Assembly (NCBI RefSeq): GCF_900107165.1
Contig: NZ_FNOY01000004.1
Coordinates: 1-64,000 of the forward strand
Origin: Nitrosomonas halophila
GTDB lineage: Bacteria; Pseudomonadota; Gammaproteobacteria; Burkholderiales; Nitrosomonadaceae
DNA: 64,000 nt
Direction: 5' to 3'
Positions 45,698 through 57,833 of this stretch are shown in pieces. The notes below the pieces were generated by a model. It saw only the letters and a program-made list of their open reading frames with translations. It was not told where the DNA came from and ran no database searches. Every line of letters begins with the position of its first letter. Position 1 is the stretch's first letter. A program made the position numbers and the translations under genes.

Positions 45698-48628
45698 ATG
45701 AAACAGGTTATTTCCGAGAACCCGATCGCTTCAACAAAAACCAGTCCTCAGCCATCCCGGGCATTCGTGGGCTTGAGCTGGAAAATTTCCACATTGAGCA
45801 GCCTGATTCTGTTGCTCGTGGTGACGACATTCAGCGTCATTAACTACCAGAGTCTGCTGGACAGCATCGAACAGCAAAGGGAGACGCAATACCAGCGCTA
45901 TGCCAGGGAAGTTGAGAGCCTGATCGGACGCAGCGCAGAAAATTTACATGAGCTGATCCAAATCATTCCTTACTTGAAAGGTATGGAAAACAGCTTGCTG
46001 GCGGCAAATCCGGAGCAAATATACGCAAACTTTGATCGCTACTGGACGCTCTTCCAGATCCAGAACGACATAGAAGATGTACGTTTTTATGATGCGTCCG
46101 AATCGCTGTTGACAAGCTGGAGCAATTTTGAAGCCAATGGTTACCGGGACAATCTCATACTTGAGCATGTCCGGGAGGTCAATTCACGCGAGCAACCTGC
46201 TACCCCAATGATCTGTGTTGAAAGTTGCACGCAATATACCATCGAACCGCTTCTGATCAATGGCACGCGGGTTGGCGTAATTGCCATCGGTTCATCGCTG
46301 ATTGACGTATTCCTCAATTTCAGGCGCGCATCGGGTTCCGATATCGGCTTATTCATCAAGCAAAGGGATAATGCCTACGCCCCCCCCTCAGACACCGACA
46401 TGCATATCCCGGAATGGAACGTGCGCATTACTGCGCTAACGGACAGCAAAAGAAATCTTGCCATTCTGAACAAGGTAGCAAAAAAACACCCCGATCTTGA
46501 AAACATCGGGCAAGGCATACAGAACAAATGGAATGACCGGCATCACCAGATCAGATTGTTGCCCCTGCATGGCATCCGCGCCTCCGATCAGGCACAACTG
46601 GTCATCATCACTGAAGTCACCGACACTGTTCAGGCAATCAAGGACTCTATCTGGCGCATAGTCATTATTGGCCTGATTGGACTCGTACTCTCCGAAATCA
46701 TCCTATTCAGCGTACTCTCCCGGCCGCTTTCCCGGCTCAAGCATCTGGTATCCATTCTGCCACTGCTGGCTGGCGGTGGTTTTGGCGGCTTTCGCAGTGC
46801 GCTCGCCTCCCATCAACGTAAACGCCTGTTGGAAGATGAAATCGATCTGCTGTACGATGCGTCGTTGACGCTTTCCCATCGACTCGAGAAACTGGAAAAA
46901 CAAGTCGCCTATCGCACCAAGATGCTTATCAACCAGCGAGACGAGCTCAGCAAGGAAAAGGATTTCATCGAGAATCTGCTGGATACTGCGCAGGTCATTG
47001 TTCTTACACAAGACGCCGATGGAAAAATAGTCATGCTGAATGCTTACGGCGAGATGCTGACGCGCTACAGCGAGCAGGAACTGCAAGGCAGATATTTCCT
47101 GGAACTACTGGCGCCCGACAGCGAACATTATAATCTGGATGCGCATATGCTGGAAATCCGGCAGGGGCACCGCGACCAGTTGCGGCACGAAGCCGTAGTA
47201 CTATGCAAGGATGATTCAAAACGACATATCGCCTGGCTGCATTCGCGCTTAACCTGGCATGCAGGGGAAGATCCTTCCATGATCTTATCGGTAGGTCTCG
47301 ATATCACTGAATACAAACGCGTGGAAGGTCATTTGGCATGGCTGGCTGATCACGACCCATTGACCAATCTATATAACCGGCGCCGTTTCAGCGAAGAGCT
47401 GGAACAGATTCTCAGTTGGGCCGAACGTTATCAACATCCCGGGGCGTTATTATTTTTTGATCTGGACCGGTTTAAATATATCAATGACACCAGCGGCCAC
47501 CAGGCAGGCGATGCCCTGCTCAAAATGGTATCAGACATGCTTTCTCGCACCATTCGCACAGCAGATATCTCCGGCAGATTGGGTGGAGACGAGTTTGCGG
47601 TCATACTGCCAGAAATTACCCCAGAAGCTGCCATCGAGGTGGCCAAAAAAATTCTCAACCGCTTGAGCGAAACACAACTGACGCTCAACGGCAGAACCCA
47701 CAACATCGCTGCGAGTATCGGGATAGCCCTCTTCCCTGAACATGGCAACAATGTGCATGACCTGCTCGCTGCGGCTGACCTGGCCATGTACCAGGCCAAG
47801 GAAACCGGCCGTGGCACCTGGCACTTATTTTCCAATACCGACCAGGCACGTGAACGTGTCCACACACTGGTCTACTGGAAGGAAAAAATCGAGTACGCCA
47901 ATCTGCACGACCGCTATCAGCTTTATCTGCAACCGATCCTGTCACTGCATGACAAGACGATCCATCATTATGAAGTGCTGCTACGCATGCGGGACGAAGA
48001 TGGGACGATACATTCACCGGCCGCTTTCATCCCGGCAGCGGAACATACCGGTCTCATCCACAAGATCGACCACATGGTACTCCGCAAAGCGGTAGCACTG
48101 GCGAGCAGTATCAATCAGGAAGCAAGGCGGCGAATCGGACTGTCGATTAATTTATCGGCACACGCCTTCAACGACCCGGAATTACTGCCGATTATCAGCC
48201 AGACGATTTCGTCTTGTGGCATCGATCCCACGCTATTGATGTTCGAAATTACGGAAACAGCGGCCCTGGATAATTTGCCTGGCACCCGCAGCCTACTGCG
48301 CGATCTGAAAAAACTTGGATGTGGATTTGTGCTGGATGATTTTGGGGTCGGCTTTTCATCTTTCTATTATTTGCGGGAATTACCGGTCGATGCTGTCAAG
48401 ATCGACGGTTCCTTCATTCGCAATCTCGCCAGCAATCCCGATGACAGGATTCTGGTCAGTGCCTTGTGTAGCGTTGCGAAAGGATTTGGCAAGAAAATCA
48501 CAGCCGAGTTTGTCGAAAACCAGGCCATTCTGGATATGCTGGAGAGCATGGATATTGACTTTGCCCAGGGCTACCATATTGGCAAGCCGGCGCCGGCAGA
48601 TAACTTCTTCCCTACCTCAAAAAACTAA
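45698..48628 (+). CDS. Membrane sensor with PAS, GGDEF and EAL domains (c-di-GMP turnover)
   Basis: The 976-residue protein has a transmembrane helix (about 27-47), a Cache-like periplasmic sensor (about 50-320) with CVESC, a second helix (about 345-365), a coiled coil, a PAS domain (about 430-550), GGDEF (about 555-715; RLGGDEFAV intact) and EAL (about 735-970). EAL residues are kept: EVLLR, INLSAHAF, ITETA, LDDFGVGFSS, KIDGSF, QGYHIGKP. It could both make and degrade c-di-GMP; the dominant activity cannot be told. Its ATG is 11 bases after the barrel stop. A second open frame upstream is a shadow. Confidence 0.93.
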   Translation: MKQVISENPIASTKTSPQPSRAFVGLSWKISTLSSLILLLVVTTFSVINYQSLLDSIEQQRETQYQRYAREVESLIGRSAENLHELIQIIPYLKGMENSLLAANPEQIYANFDRYWTLFQIQNDIEDVRFYDASESLLTSWSNFEANGYRDNLILEHVREVNSREQPATPMICVESCTQYTIEPLLINGTRVGVIAIGSSLIDVFLNFRRASGSDIGLFIKQRDNAYAPPSDTDMHIPEWNVRITALTDSKRNLAILNKVAKKHPDLENIGQGIQNKWNDRHHQIRLLPLHGIRASDQAQLVIITEVTDTVQAIKDSIWRIVIIGLIGLVLSEIILFSVLSRPLSRLKHLVSILPLLAGGGFGGFRSALASHQRKRLLEDEIDLLYDASLTLSHRLEKLEKQVAYRTKMLINQRDELSKEKDFIENLLDTAQVIVLTQDADGKIVMLNAYGEMLTRYSEQELQGRYFLELLAPDSEHYNLDAHMLEIRQGHRDQLRHEAVVLCKDDSKRHIAWLHSRLTWHAGEDPSMILSVGLDITEYKRVEGHLAWLADHDPLTNLYNRRRFSEELEQILSWAERYQHPGALLFFDLDRFKYINDTSGHQAGDALLKMVSDMLSRTIRTADISGRLGGDEFAVILPEITPEAAIEVAKKILNRLSETQLTLNGRTHNIAASIGIALFPEHGNNVHDLLAAADLAMYQAKETGRGTWHLFSNTDQARERVHTLVYWKEKIEYANLHDRYQLYLQPILSLHDKTIHHYEVLLRMRDEDGTIHSPAAFIPAAEHTGLIHKIDHMVLRKAVALASSINQEARRRIGLSINLSAHAFNDPELLPIISQTISSCGIDPTLLMFEITETAALDNLPGTRSLLRDLKKLGCGFVLDDFGVGFSSFYYLRELPVDAVKIDGSFIRNLASNPDDRILVSALCSVAKGFGKKITAEFVENQAILDMLESMDIDFAQGYHIGKPAPADNFFPTSKN

Positions 48629-48679
48629 CAGTTCTGCCGCAATCGAATCAAAATAAATTTATACGCCTTGATTGGCCAT

Positions 48680-48705
48680 AAAAAAACCGCCCTAAAAGGG
48701 CGGTT
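48680..48705 (-). terminator. Intrinsic terminator of the small lipoprotein gene
   Basis: On the reverse strand, AACCGCCCT pairs perfectly with AGGGCGGTT around a three-base loop and is followed by a run of T. It lies 22 bases after the lipoprotein stop. It may also slow transcription arriving from the GGDEF-EAL gene on the other strand. Confidence 0.85.
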
Positions 48706-48726
48706 AAAGCTTCTTGGTCATATATT

Positions 48727-48870
48727 TTAATTCTCACTATCACCTACATTATCTGGCATGGAATCACGTTCCATCATCAGGCTTGGAGGATATTGAGCAG
48801 GTTTCTCTGCCATGCATGCAGTCAATGAGGATGCTACCAACAATGCAGCCAATACTAAAGTGAGTTTCAT
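48727..48870 (-). CDS. Small predicted lipoprotein of 47 residues
   Basis: The frame MKLTLVLAALLVASSLTAC gives a classic lipoprotein signal with lipobox LTAC (Cys at 19). The mature peptide has only 29 residues, with PAQYPPSLMMERDSMPDN and an acidic tail. A terminator follows closely. I do not recognise a family. A possible weak sigma-54 site lies upstream (48955-48969). Similar tiny lipoproteins occur in Nitrosomonas-type genomes, but I cannot name one. Confidence 0.65.
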   Translation of the reverse strand: MKLTLVLAALLVASSLTACMAEKPAQYPPSLMMERDSMPDNVGDSEN

Positions 48871-48954
48871 TTTGAGTCTCCCTATAGAAATAATTACATG
48901 AGTTAATAGTTCTTTTAACAGGTATTACTACCCGATTTTCATTTCAATAAAACC

Positions 48955-48969
48955 GCATGCTACATACCA
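48955..48969 (-). promoter_or_regulatory. Weak sigma-54-like site before the small lipoprotein
   Basis: On the reverse strand, TGGTATGTAGCATGC keeps GG and GC at the right spacing but has a poor -12 element (ATGC for TTGC). It is 85 bases before the lipoprotein start. Only a candidate. Confidence 0.3.
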
Positions 48970-49206
48970 GAACATGAATTAATTGTCCAGATAATTTATA
49001 CCCAACATGAAAAGGAACCTGATTCCTTGATCACATCAACATAAACCCACCGAATCAACTTCCTTCAATTAACTAGTACAGGATTATAATACAAGGGAAA
49101 ATCAGCTTTTACAACCTACTCTTGAATTTTTTTTATTTTACCCTCCGGCGGATTGAATTGCCCATGCCGCGGCATGGCGTGCAAGCACACCCTGTAATGA
49201 ATTTAT

Positions 49207-49966
49207 AAGAAACTGTTTGGAAATTTCCATTTTGTGCCCATCTCATCAACGTAGTATCCATGACAGCGATGCACAGTCGCTGAAAAGCATCTGAATGGCC
49301 ACGGCCCGTTGGGCCTCGCCAAGACGGCAGTCAAGATATGTGTGGCGGTAATTTTTACTGCCCCGTCATTGCGAGCGCAGCGAAGCAATCCAGTCTAACG
49401 CCAACCTGGCCTTGATGCCGAATACCTTGCCAGGCAAGCAGCAGGGAAGTGCTCATGGTTTTAGAAAAGCAATACGTATTAAGAAGCTGTTTGGAAATGC
49501 TGAACTTGAGTGAACGTGCCCTAGGAAGCTGTCCGAGAATAGACTGATCTACTGCGGACGAACCTGCCAGGCTGGATTTTCCGATCCTTTTCGTTGAATA
49601 GAACCACTATTCGCCTCAAATGATCGAAAAATCCCGCTCAGCCAGCTTCGCCCTCGCTACGATCGCTATTCTCGGACAGCCTCCTAATATGACGCATGTG
49701 GATACGAATGGTTTTTCCAAACTGCAAGCATCTTGGCAAGCGACTCGGTATCGAAGCCAAGCTGATGTTAGGCTGGATTGCTTCGCTGTGCTCGCAAAGA
49801 CGGCAGAAAACAATGGCCATCCGCAATTTCAACCGCCGTCTTGGCGAGGCCCAATGGGCCGCGCCATCCAGATGCTTCTCAGTGACAATGCATCACCGCA
49901 ATGGATATGATTGGGTATGACGTTAAAGAAATGGGCCTATAACGCAAATTTCCAGACTGCTTCTCA
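49207..49966. repeat. Pair of about 260-bp inverted repeats around a nested MITE
   Basis: Bases 49207-49470 and the reverse complement of 49690-49966 run in parallel with moderate identity: both start AAGMARCWGTYTGGAAATTT-like, contain GCATCTGRATGG and GGGCCTCGCCAAGACGGC, and then GCGAGCRCAGCGAAGCAATCC. Between them sits the 161-bp element at 49524. No gene is supported in 48971-49971; open frames here are repeat-derived. Confidence 0.7.
49524..49684. mobile_element. MITE-like inverted-repeat element, GGAGGCTGTCC family, copy 2
   Basis: The 161-bp element starts GGAAGCTGTCCGAGAATAG and ends CTATTCTCGGACAGCCTCC, giving 19-bp inverted ends with one mismatch. TA flanks both sides, consistent with a 2-bp TA target duplication. 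Its interior closely matches copy 1 at 17181. It has no coding capacity, so a transposase elsewhere would have to move it. Confidence 0.82.
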
Positions 49967-49971
49967 GATAC

Positions 49972-50388
49972 TCACTCTGCAATGATTTCATAATCATGCG
50001 TAATAGTAACGGTCGCTTTGAGCATCATGGAGGCGGAGCAATATTTCTCAGCAGAAAGGCTGATTGCACGTTCCACCTGGTGGGGATTGAGATCCTTCCC
50101 GGTCACGATGAAATGCAAATGAATATGCGTAAAGACTTTTGGATCTTTATCTGCACGTTGCGCATCGATCTCGATCGAGCAATGACTGATCGCCTGCCGC
50201 GCCTTGCGCAGAATAAGCACGACATCAAATGCCGTGCATCCGCCCAGCCCCATCAGCATCATTTCCATCGGACGCGGCCCCAGATTCTTCCCGCCAGCCT
50301 CCGGTGCGCCATCCATCAATACGGAGTGGCCACTATCAGTTTGCCCAAGGAAGCTGACGCCTTCTTGCCATGCAATTTTTGCTTTCAT
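49972..50388 (-). CDS. OsmC/Ohr-family peroxiredoxin-like protein
   Basis: The 138-residue cytosolic protein belongs to the OsmC family. The two catalytic cysteines are present in GLGGCTAFDVV (about Cys 51) and AEKYCSAS (about Cys 117), and the arrangement resembles the YhfA-type OsmC subgroup. It should reduce organic peroxides with thiol partners. The gene follows holA by 35 bases on the same strand. Confidence 0.9.
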   Translation of the reverse strand: MKAKIAWQEGVSFLGQTDSGHSVLMDGAPEAGGKNLGPRPMEMMLMGLGGCTAFDVVLILRKARQAISHCSIEIDAQRADKDPKVFTHIHLHFIVTGKDLNPHQVERAISLSAEKYCSASMMLKATVTITHDYEIIAE

Positions 50389-50423
50389 CAGTATTTTAAA
50401 ATTTGGCTCGGGGATTGCCGGGT

Positions 50424-51482
50424 TTAATTAACATGCTGCCCAGGATAACAATCCCCATTATTGTATAAATTACGGTGCCCGGCGAAACGCATTCCCAATT
50501 GCAAGAGCGCTTCCCAGGCATCACCCTGTGCCACCCCTTTGATGATACGATCGATATACGCCGCATGCCGGAGTGCGCCCATCAATAATTGCCGGTCAAC
50601 ATGCTGAAGCGTGCGGGCAATCAATTTCTGCTGAGAAGGCCATACCCGCTGCGCCTTCATGATCTGTGCCAGCGGAATGCCGCGCTTGGCATCAACGGCC
50701 ATGCATACTTTCAATAGCACGCGGATCTGTTCGGCGAGCACTGCCAATATTAATGGCGGTGCGGTACCTTCACCCTGCAGGCCCGATAAAACCCGGCTAT
50801 AACGCACCATATCAGCCATTAACAATGCTTCGGACAACTTTAAAACATCGTAGCGTGCGACATCCAAAATAGCATTTTTCACTTGTTCGAAGGACAGTCT
50901 GCCAGGAGGATAGAGCAATGCGAGCTTCTTGATTTCCTGATGTGCCGCCAACAAGTTGCCTTCCACCTTGTCCACAAAAAATTGCAGAACCTCACGATCA
51001 GCCGACTGCCCTTGTCGTTGCAGGCGTTGCGCTATCCAGCCAGCTAGTTGTCCACGTTTAACCAATGGCACCGCAATCACCAGACCTGCATGCTCAAGCG
51101 CCTTGAACCATTTGCTCGCCTGACCCTGCCTGTCAACCCCGGGCAGCATCACAAGCGTCACGGTATCGGCCGGCAAATTGTGGCAAAACATCTCGATGGC
51201 AGCGCTCCCTTCCCTGCCGGGTTTACCCGTGGGAATATGCAACTCCAGCAGCCGCTGCTCACCAAACAACGATGATTGGCAGCGCCATCGCTTCAGAAGC
51301 GCCCAGTCAAAACGCGAGTCCACTGTCAGCACTTCTCGCTCGGCATAGCCCTGGTTGCTCGCCTGGCTGCGTATCTCATCGGCGGTTTCCATGGCCAACA
51401 ACAGCTCGTCGCCCAGAATCACATACAGTGGCGCAATACCACTCCCAAGCTGTTTGGCTAGATGCTCAGGGTTCAGCTGCAT
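50424..51482 (-). CDS. holA: DNA polymerase III subunit delta
   Basis: The 352-residue protein matches HolA, the clamp-loader subunit that opens the sliding clamp. Family features are PLYVILGDELLLAMETADEIR at the start, a Walker-less AAA+ domain with DKVEGNLLAAHQEIKKLALL near 185-205, and a helical C-terminal collar domain (HAAYIDRIIKG). It lies directly after lptE (13-base gap), as in many betaproteobacteria. Confidence 0.93.
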   Translation of the reverse strand: MQLNPEHLAKQLGSGIAPLYVILGDELLLAMETADEIRSQASNQGYAEREVLTVDSRFDWALLKRWRCQSSLFGEQRLLELHIPTGKPGREGSAAIEMFCHNLPADTVTLVMLPGVDRQGQASKWFKALEHAGLVIAVPLVKRGQLAGWIAQRLQRQGQSADREVLQFFVDKVEGNLLAAHQEIKKLALLYPPGRLSFEQVKNAILDVARYDVLKLSEALLMADMVRYSRVLSGLQGEGTAPPLILAVLAEQIRVLLKVCMAVDAKRGIPLAQIMKAQRVWPSQQKLIARTLQHVDRQLLMGALRHAAYIDRIIKGVAQGDAWEALLQLGMRFAGHRNLYNNGDCYPGQHVN

Positions 51483-51494
51483 ACGACGGGCACA

Positions 51495-51989
51495 CTAACC
51501 AGGATTGATGGCTGAAATTTGCCGGATAATCTGCTGTACAGCGTCGTTCTGCATGTCCTTGTACAGCATTTCCTCTTCCGCAACCTTGGCTAACACCTGC
51601 GCATCCAAGAAAGGCAGAATGCGCGTCAACCTGATTTCGTTCAGGGTTAACAACTCCGCACCACTGGGATCCAGCAGCCGGGTTGCAACCCGATACCCCA
51701 ATTCAAATTCGCGCACTCTCCCTCCTCCTGAAAGAGAGAGGATACGCTTTTCATTGATAGCGCTGATTATCTGGATCACCACCTCGGCTTTTTCCATTTT
51801 TTTGACCACTTGCGCACGGGTATGGGTATTGATTGCCCGTTCCAAGTCAGAACCTATGGTCAGGCCGGCAGGCGCAGTAATATAAACCCGCTCAAATGGC
51901 AGTTCGGCTACTTCCCCCCGTAACTGAAAGCCGCAGGCGGCAAGAGTCGCCACAAGAAAAACCAGCAAAACGAATGATAATCTCGGCAT
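51495..51989 (-). CDS. lptE: LPS assembly lipoprotein LptE
   Basis: The 164-residue lipoprotein has a signal with lipobox LAAC (Cys at 19) followed by GFQLRGEVAELPFERVYITAP, the typical LptE start. LptE plugs the LptD barrel and helps insert lipopolysaccharide in the outer membrane. Conserved LDPSGAELLTLNEIRLTR and MLYKDMQNDAVQQIIRQI are visible. It begins 20 bases after leuS, forming the usual leuS-lptE-holA operon. Confidence 0.93.
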   Translation of the reverse strand: MPRLSFVLLVFLVATLAACGFQLRGEVAELPFERVYITAPAGLTIGSDLERAINTHTRAQVVKKMEKAEVVIQIISAINEKRILSLSGGGRVREFELGYRVATRLLDPSGAELLTLNEIRLTRILPFLDAQVLAKVAEEEMLYKDMQNDAVQQIIRQISAINPG

Positions 51990-52008
51990 CTGCAGAAACA
52001 GTCAGTGA

Positions 52009-54669
<2,661 letters not shown>

Positions 54670-54835
54670 CTAGTGCTTAATATGCACAGCGCCAAGAAAA
54701 GCCCAGGTGTAGGCAAGTCGCCTGGTGCTTGCCATGGAATTGATCGACTGCTTGCTTGCAATCAGCAATCGCGCGTGCAGTGATTTGCCAGATAATGGGC
54801 TCGATCAAGCCATAGCTGTTGCTTGCAGGAGCATG

Positions 54836-55915
54836 CTATTGGGCAACCAGCTCATCATTACTCTCCGGACATTGCTCGCGTGGCCAAGACCGAAGAATTG
54901 CCTGGATCACGGTAGCCAGAGGAATCGCAAAAAATACCCCCCAAAAACCCCAGAGTCCGCCAAACAGCAGAATGGCCGCAATGATCGCAACTGGATGCAA
55001 ATTGACGACTTCGCTGAACAGCACTGGAACCAGCAGGTTCCCGTCCAGGAACTGGATGATTGCATAGGCCAGCATGACATAGTAAAAAGATGGTGCCATA
55101 CCGAATTGAAAGTATGCCACCAGTGCCACTGGCAGCGTCACGACCGTAGCGCCGACATAGGGCACAAGTACCGATAAGCCGGTCAGTGTAGCCAGCAGCG
55201 TCGCATACTGGAGATTGAGATAACGAAAGATGACCCAGGTCACAAAACTCACGATCAATATCTCGATCAGCTTGCCTTGTACATAATTTCCGATCTGACG
55301 ATCGACTTCGACCCACACTTCATGCGTCAAACGCCGGTCCTTGGGCAAAAAACTGATCACCCAGTTGATTAACAGCGCCTTATCCTTCAACAGAAAAAAT
55401 ACCAGAATGGGCACCAGCACCAAATAGATCAGGATTGTGATCAGGGTCATCAGTGAAGCAATCGAGAAACCCAATAGCCGCTGGCTCAGCCGAATCAACT
55501 CGGTATTGAAACCGGCAAACACTTCACGAATCTGTTGCTCGGAGATCATGGCAGGGTACTTGGAAGGCAGCTGCAACAAGGCTTGCTGCACTTCGATCAC
55601 CATGAACGGTATTTGATGAAACAGCTGCCCCATTTGCCGTATCAGCAGCGGCAGCAACCAGAAAAAACAGGCCCAAAGTATCGCCAGAAACAGGACAAAC
55701 ACCACTGAGGTTGCAATCGAGCGACGCACCCCGCAAGCACGCAAGCGTCCTGCCATCGCATCGAGCAAATAGGCGATCACCAATGAAACCAGGAGCGGGG
55801 CAAGCATATGCCCAAACAACCATACCGACAATACCAGCAGCAGCACGATCAGCGCCAGCGCGACAATCTGCGGATCAGCCAGCTGCCGCCGGAACCATGT
55901 GAGAATCAAATCCAT
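54836..55915 (-). CDS. AI-2E family transporter (PerM/YdiK type)
   Basis: The 359-residue membrane protein has about eight helices and matches the AI-2E transporter family (PF01594): LSVLVPYVGATVVTLPVALVA near 250 and LDGNLLVPVLFSEVVNLHPVAIIAAILLFG near 290-320 are typical. AAGGAA precedes the ATG at 55915; the 20-codon upstream extension lacks support. Members export small signals or act as Na+/H+ antiporters, so the substrate is open. Confidence 0.9.
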   Translation of the reverse strand: MDLILTWFRRQLADPQIVALALIVLLLVLSVWLFGHMLAPLLVSLVIAYLLDAMAGRLRACGVRRSIATSVVFVLFLAILWACFFWLLPLLIRQMGQLFHQIPFMVIEVQQALLQLPSKYPAMISEQQIREVFAGFNTELIRLSQRLLGFSIASLMTLITILIYLVLVPILVFFLLKDKALLINWVISFLPKDRRLTHEVWVEVDRQIGNYVQGKLIEILIVSFVTWVIFRYLNLQYATLLATLTGLSVLVPYVGATVVTLPVALVAYFQFGMAPSFYYVMLAYAIIQFLDGNLLVPVLFSEVVNLHPVAIIAAILLFGGLWGFWGVFFAIPLATVIQAILRSWPREQCPESNDELVAQ

Positions 55916-56047
55916 GTCAGAATTTCCTTCAGTCCTACTTGCAACGTCAGCTGGCCATGCACTCGATCCAAACATTTATCCAGGCCATTGCCATCTATAC
56001 ACCTGTCTGGACCAATCGAGCAATGGACAAACAAATATTTTTCATCA

Positions 56048-57298
56048 TTAGAATGACTGCCTGGCGAAATCCAGGGCGGTATGCAGCAAAAGATTTGCAC
56101 CAATTTCCACATCCTGCCAATGCGTCCATTCGTCTGGCGCATGGCTGACGCCACCAATACTGGGTATAAATATCAGACCTGTAGGCGTGATCTTGGCCAT
56201 GTACTGCGCATCGTGCCCCGCGCCACTGGGCATCACCTCATAGTCCAGCTGCAATGCCTCGGCCTGGCGGCAAAACGCCTGAATCACCTCATCGGACATG
56301 GCCTGCGGCGCCAGCCAGCTCATTTGCTCAAACTCGAACATCAGATTATGTTTGCGGGCAATGGCGGATAACACTCGTCGACAGGAGTCGGCTAGATCGT
56401 GCATGACTTGTGGATCCGTGTCCCGGCCCACCAGGGTAAACTCGGCTTCCCCGGGAACAGTATGGGCATAACCGGGCTTAAGTTTCACCCACCCAATAGT
56501 TAACCGGCTTTTATCAGTACCGTCCTCGTCTATGATGCGCGGAATTTCATGCGCGAAATCGGCCAACCCCATAAACGCATCACTGCGCATATCCATCGGC
56601 GCGGTCCCGGCATGATTCGCCTTGCCTATCAGTCTCACCAGCCATTTATAAACCCCCGAAATCGCATCGACCACCCCGACTGGTTTTTTGATTCTTTCCA
56701 ACACCGGCCCCTGTTCAATGTGCAACTCCAGAAAAGCACGGAAATGCTTGGGGTCGACTCTGGCATTGAGTGCTTCCAGCGCGTTCAATCCAGCACGCGT
56801 CATTTCATCCCTGAGCAACATATGATTGGCGTCATGAGCGGTTTCCAGCCACTGCGGGGTCAGTTCCCCAGCAATCGCCTGTACGCCCATCATGCCACCG
56901 AAGCGCCCCTCTTCCTCGGCAAATGCATAAACCTCCAATGGATATTGGCAATGCAGGCCATGATCTCTAACGGTCCGCATGCATTCGAGGCCCGCCAACA
57001 CGCCCAAACTGCCATCAAACATACCGCCCGCAGGAACCGAATCAATATGGGAACCGATCGCCACCACCGGCCCTGAATGCTGCCCTGGCATGCTGCCAAT
57101 GATGTTGCCAGCACTGTCCATACGCGCATGAAAGCCTTCCTGCTCAAATTTCCTGATCAGCCAATCCCTGGCCTGCATATCGGCCTCGGTAAACCCCATG
57201 CGGAATACACCTTTGGATTCAGCATCGTAGCCAATACGAAACAATTCGAGCAGATCATTCTGCAATCGTGGCAATTTTATCGCCATTGCTTGGGTCAT
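56048..57298 (-). CDS. M20-family amidase (N-carbamoyl amino acid hydrolase/allantoate type)
   Basis: The 416-residue zinc hydrolase matches the hydantoinase/carbamoylase family. Metal ligands are seen in GSHIDSVPAGGMFDGSLG (His and Asp, about 82-95), AEEEGRFGG (Glu pair, about 128) and LELHIEQGPVLE (His, about 190), with a late SHAPDEWT His. The second ATG (57298) has better spacing to GAGG than the first. The enzyme hydrolyses carbamoyl amides of amino acids or allantoate and releases ammonia and CO2, of interest for an ammonia oxidiser. It is divergent from the symporter operon, with 106 bases between. Confidence 0.88.
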   Translation of the reverse strand: MTQAMAIKLPRLQNDLLELFRIGYDAESKGVFRMGFTEADMQARDWLIRKFEQEGFHARMDSAGNIIGSMPGQHSGPVVAIGSHIDSVPAGGMFDGSLGVLAGLECMRTVRDHGLHCQYPLEVYAFAEEEGRFGGMMGVQAIAGELTPQWLETAHDANHMLLRDEMTRAGLNALEALNARVDPKHFRAFLELHIEQGPVLERIKKPVGVVDAISGVYKWLVRLIGKANHAGTAPMDMRSDAFMGLADFAHEIPRIIDEDGTDKSRLTIGWVKLKPGYAHTVPGEAEFTLVGRDTDPQVMHDLADSCRRVLSAIARKHNLMFEFEQMSWLAPQAMSDEVIQAFCRQAEALQLDYEVMPSGAGHDAQYMAKITPTGLIFIPSIGGVSHAPDEWTHWQDVEIGANLLLHTALDFARQSF

Positions 57299-57404
57299 AA
57301 ACATTCCTCTTTAACTCAAAAAGACCCGCCTCGGGCCAGTAGGTTTTGTTTAGAGCGCAAACCAATGTTAGCATGTAAATAAATGGATAACATTGGAGCA
57401 CAGC

Positions 57405-57833
57405 ATGGGTAACACCCTGAAGCTGGTCTTGATACTGTTGCTTTTCTACGGCGGACCCGCATCAGCTGTCCAACAATTGGAATCAAGTGAAGGTTTCTTT
57501 ATACTGAATTTCAATCATTACAGCATGGTCTACGATGGCCTGAAAATCACGCGGTTGCCGGTCCCACACAGCCAGGCAAAACCGGATGATTTGCAACAAT
57601 TCGACATCACCGGACAGCGTCAAGTGACGCTCTCGGGTTTTGGAAACGGCGTCTATCAAGCCCGGCTCATCGACAGCCTGGGCGATAAAACGCCGGTTTT
57701 GATCGCTGAAATACATGTCCAGCACCGCTCCCTGAGTCAGGCTTTATTCCTGTTCGGCACGGGATTGGCGGTCTTCTTGCTACTGGCAGGCCTGTTATTG
57801 CATTTCCATTACAAAGAGCAAAACCATGCTTGA
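57405..57833 (+). CDS. Membrane-anchored periplasmic protein, unknown, at head of symporter operon
   Basis: The 142-residue protein has a signal peptide (about 1-21, ending ASA), a beta-rich periplasmic domain (about 25-105) and one C-terminal helix (ALFLFGTGLAVFLLLAGLLLHF). GGAG precedes the ATG at 57405. Its last 8 bases overlap the symporter start. I do not recognise the family; position suggests a periplasmic partner of the symporter. Confidence 0.72.
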   Translation: MGNTLKLVLILLLFYGGPASAVQQLESSEGFFILNFNHYSMVYDGLKITRLPVPHSQAKPDDLQQFDITGQRQVTLSGFGNGVYQARLIDSLGDKTPVLIAEIHVQHRSLSQALFLFGTGLAVFLLLAGLLLHFHYKEQNHA

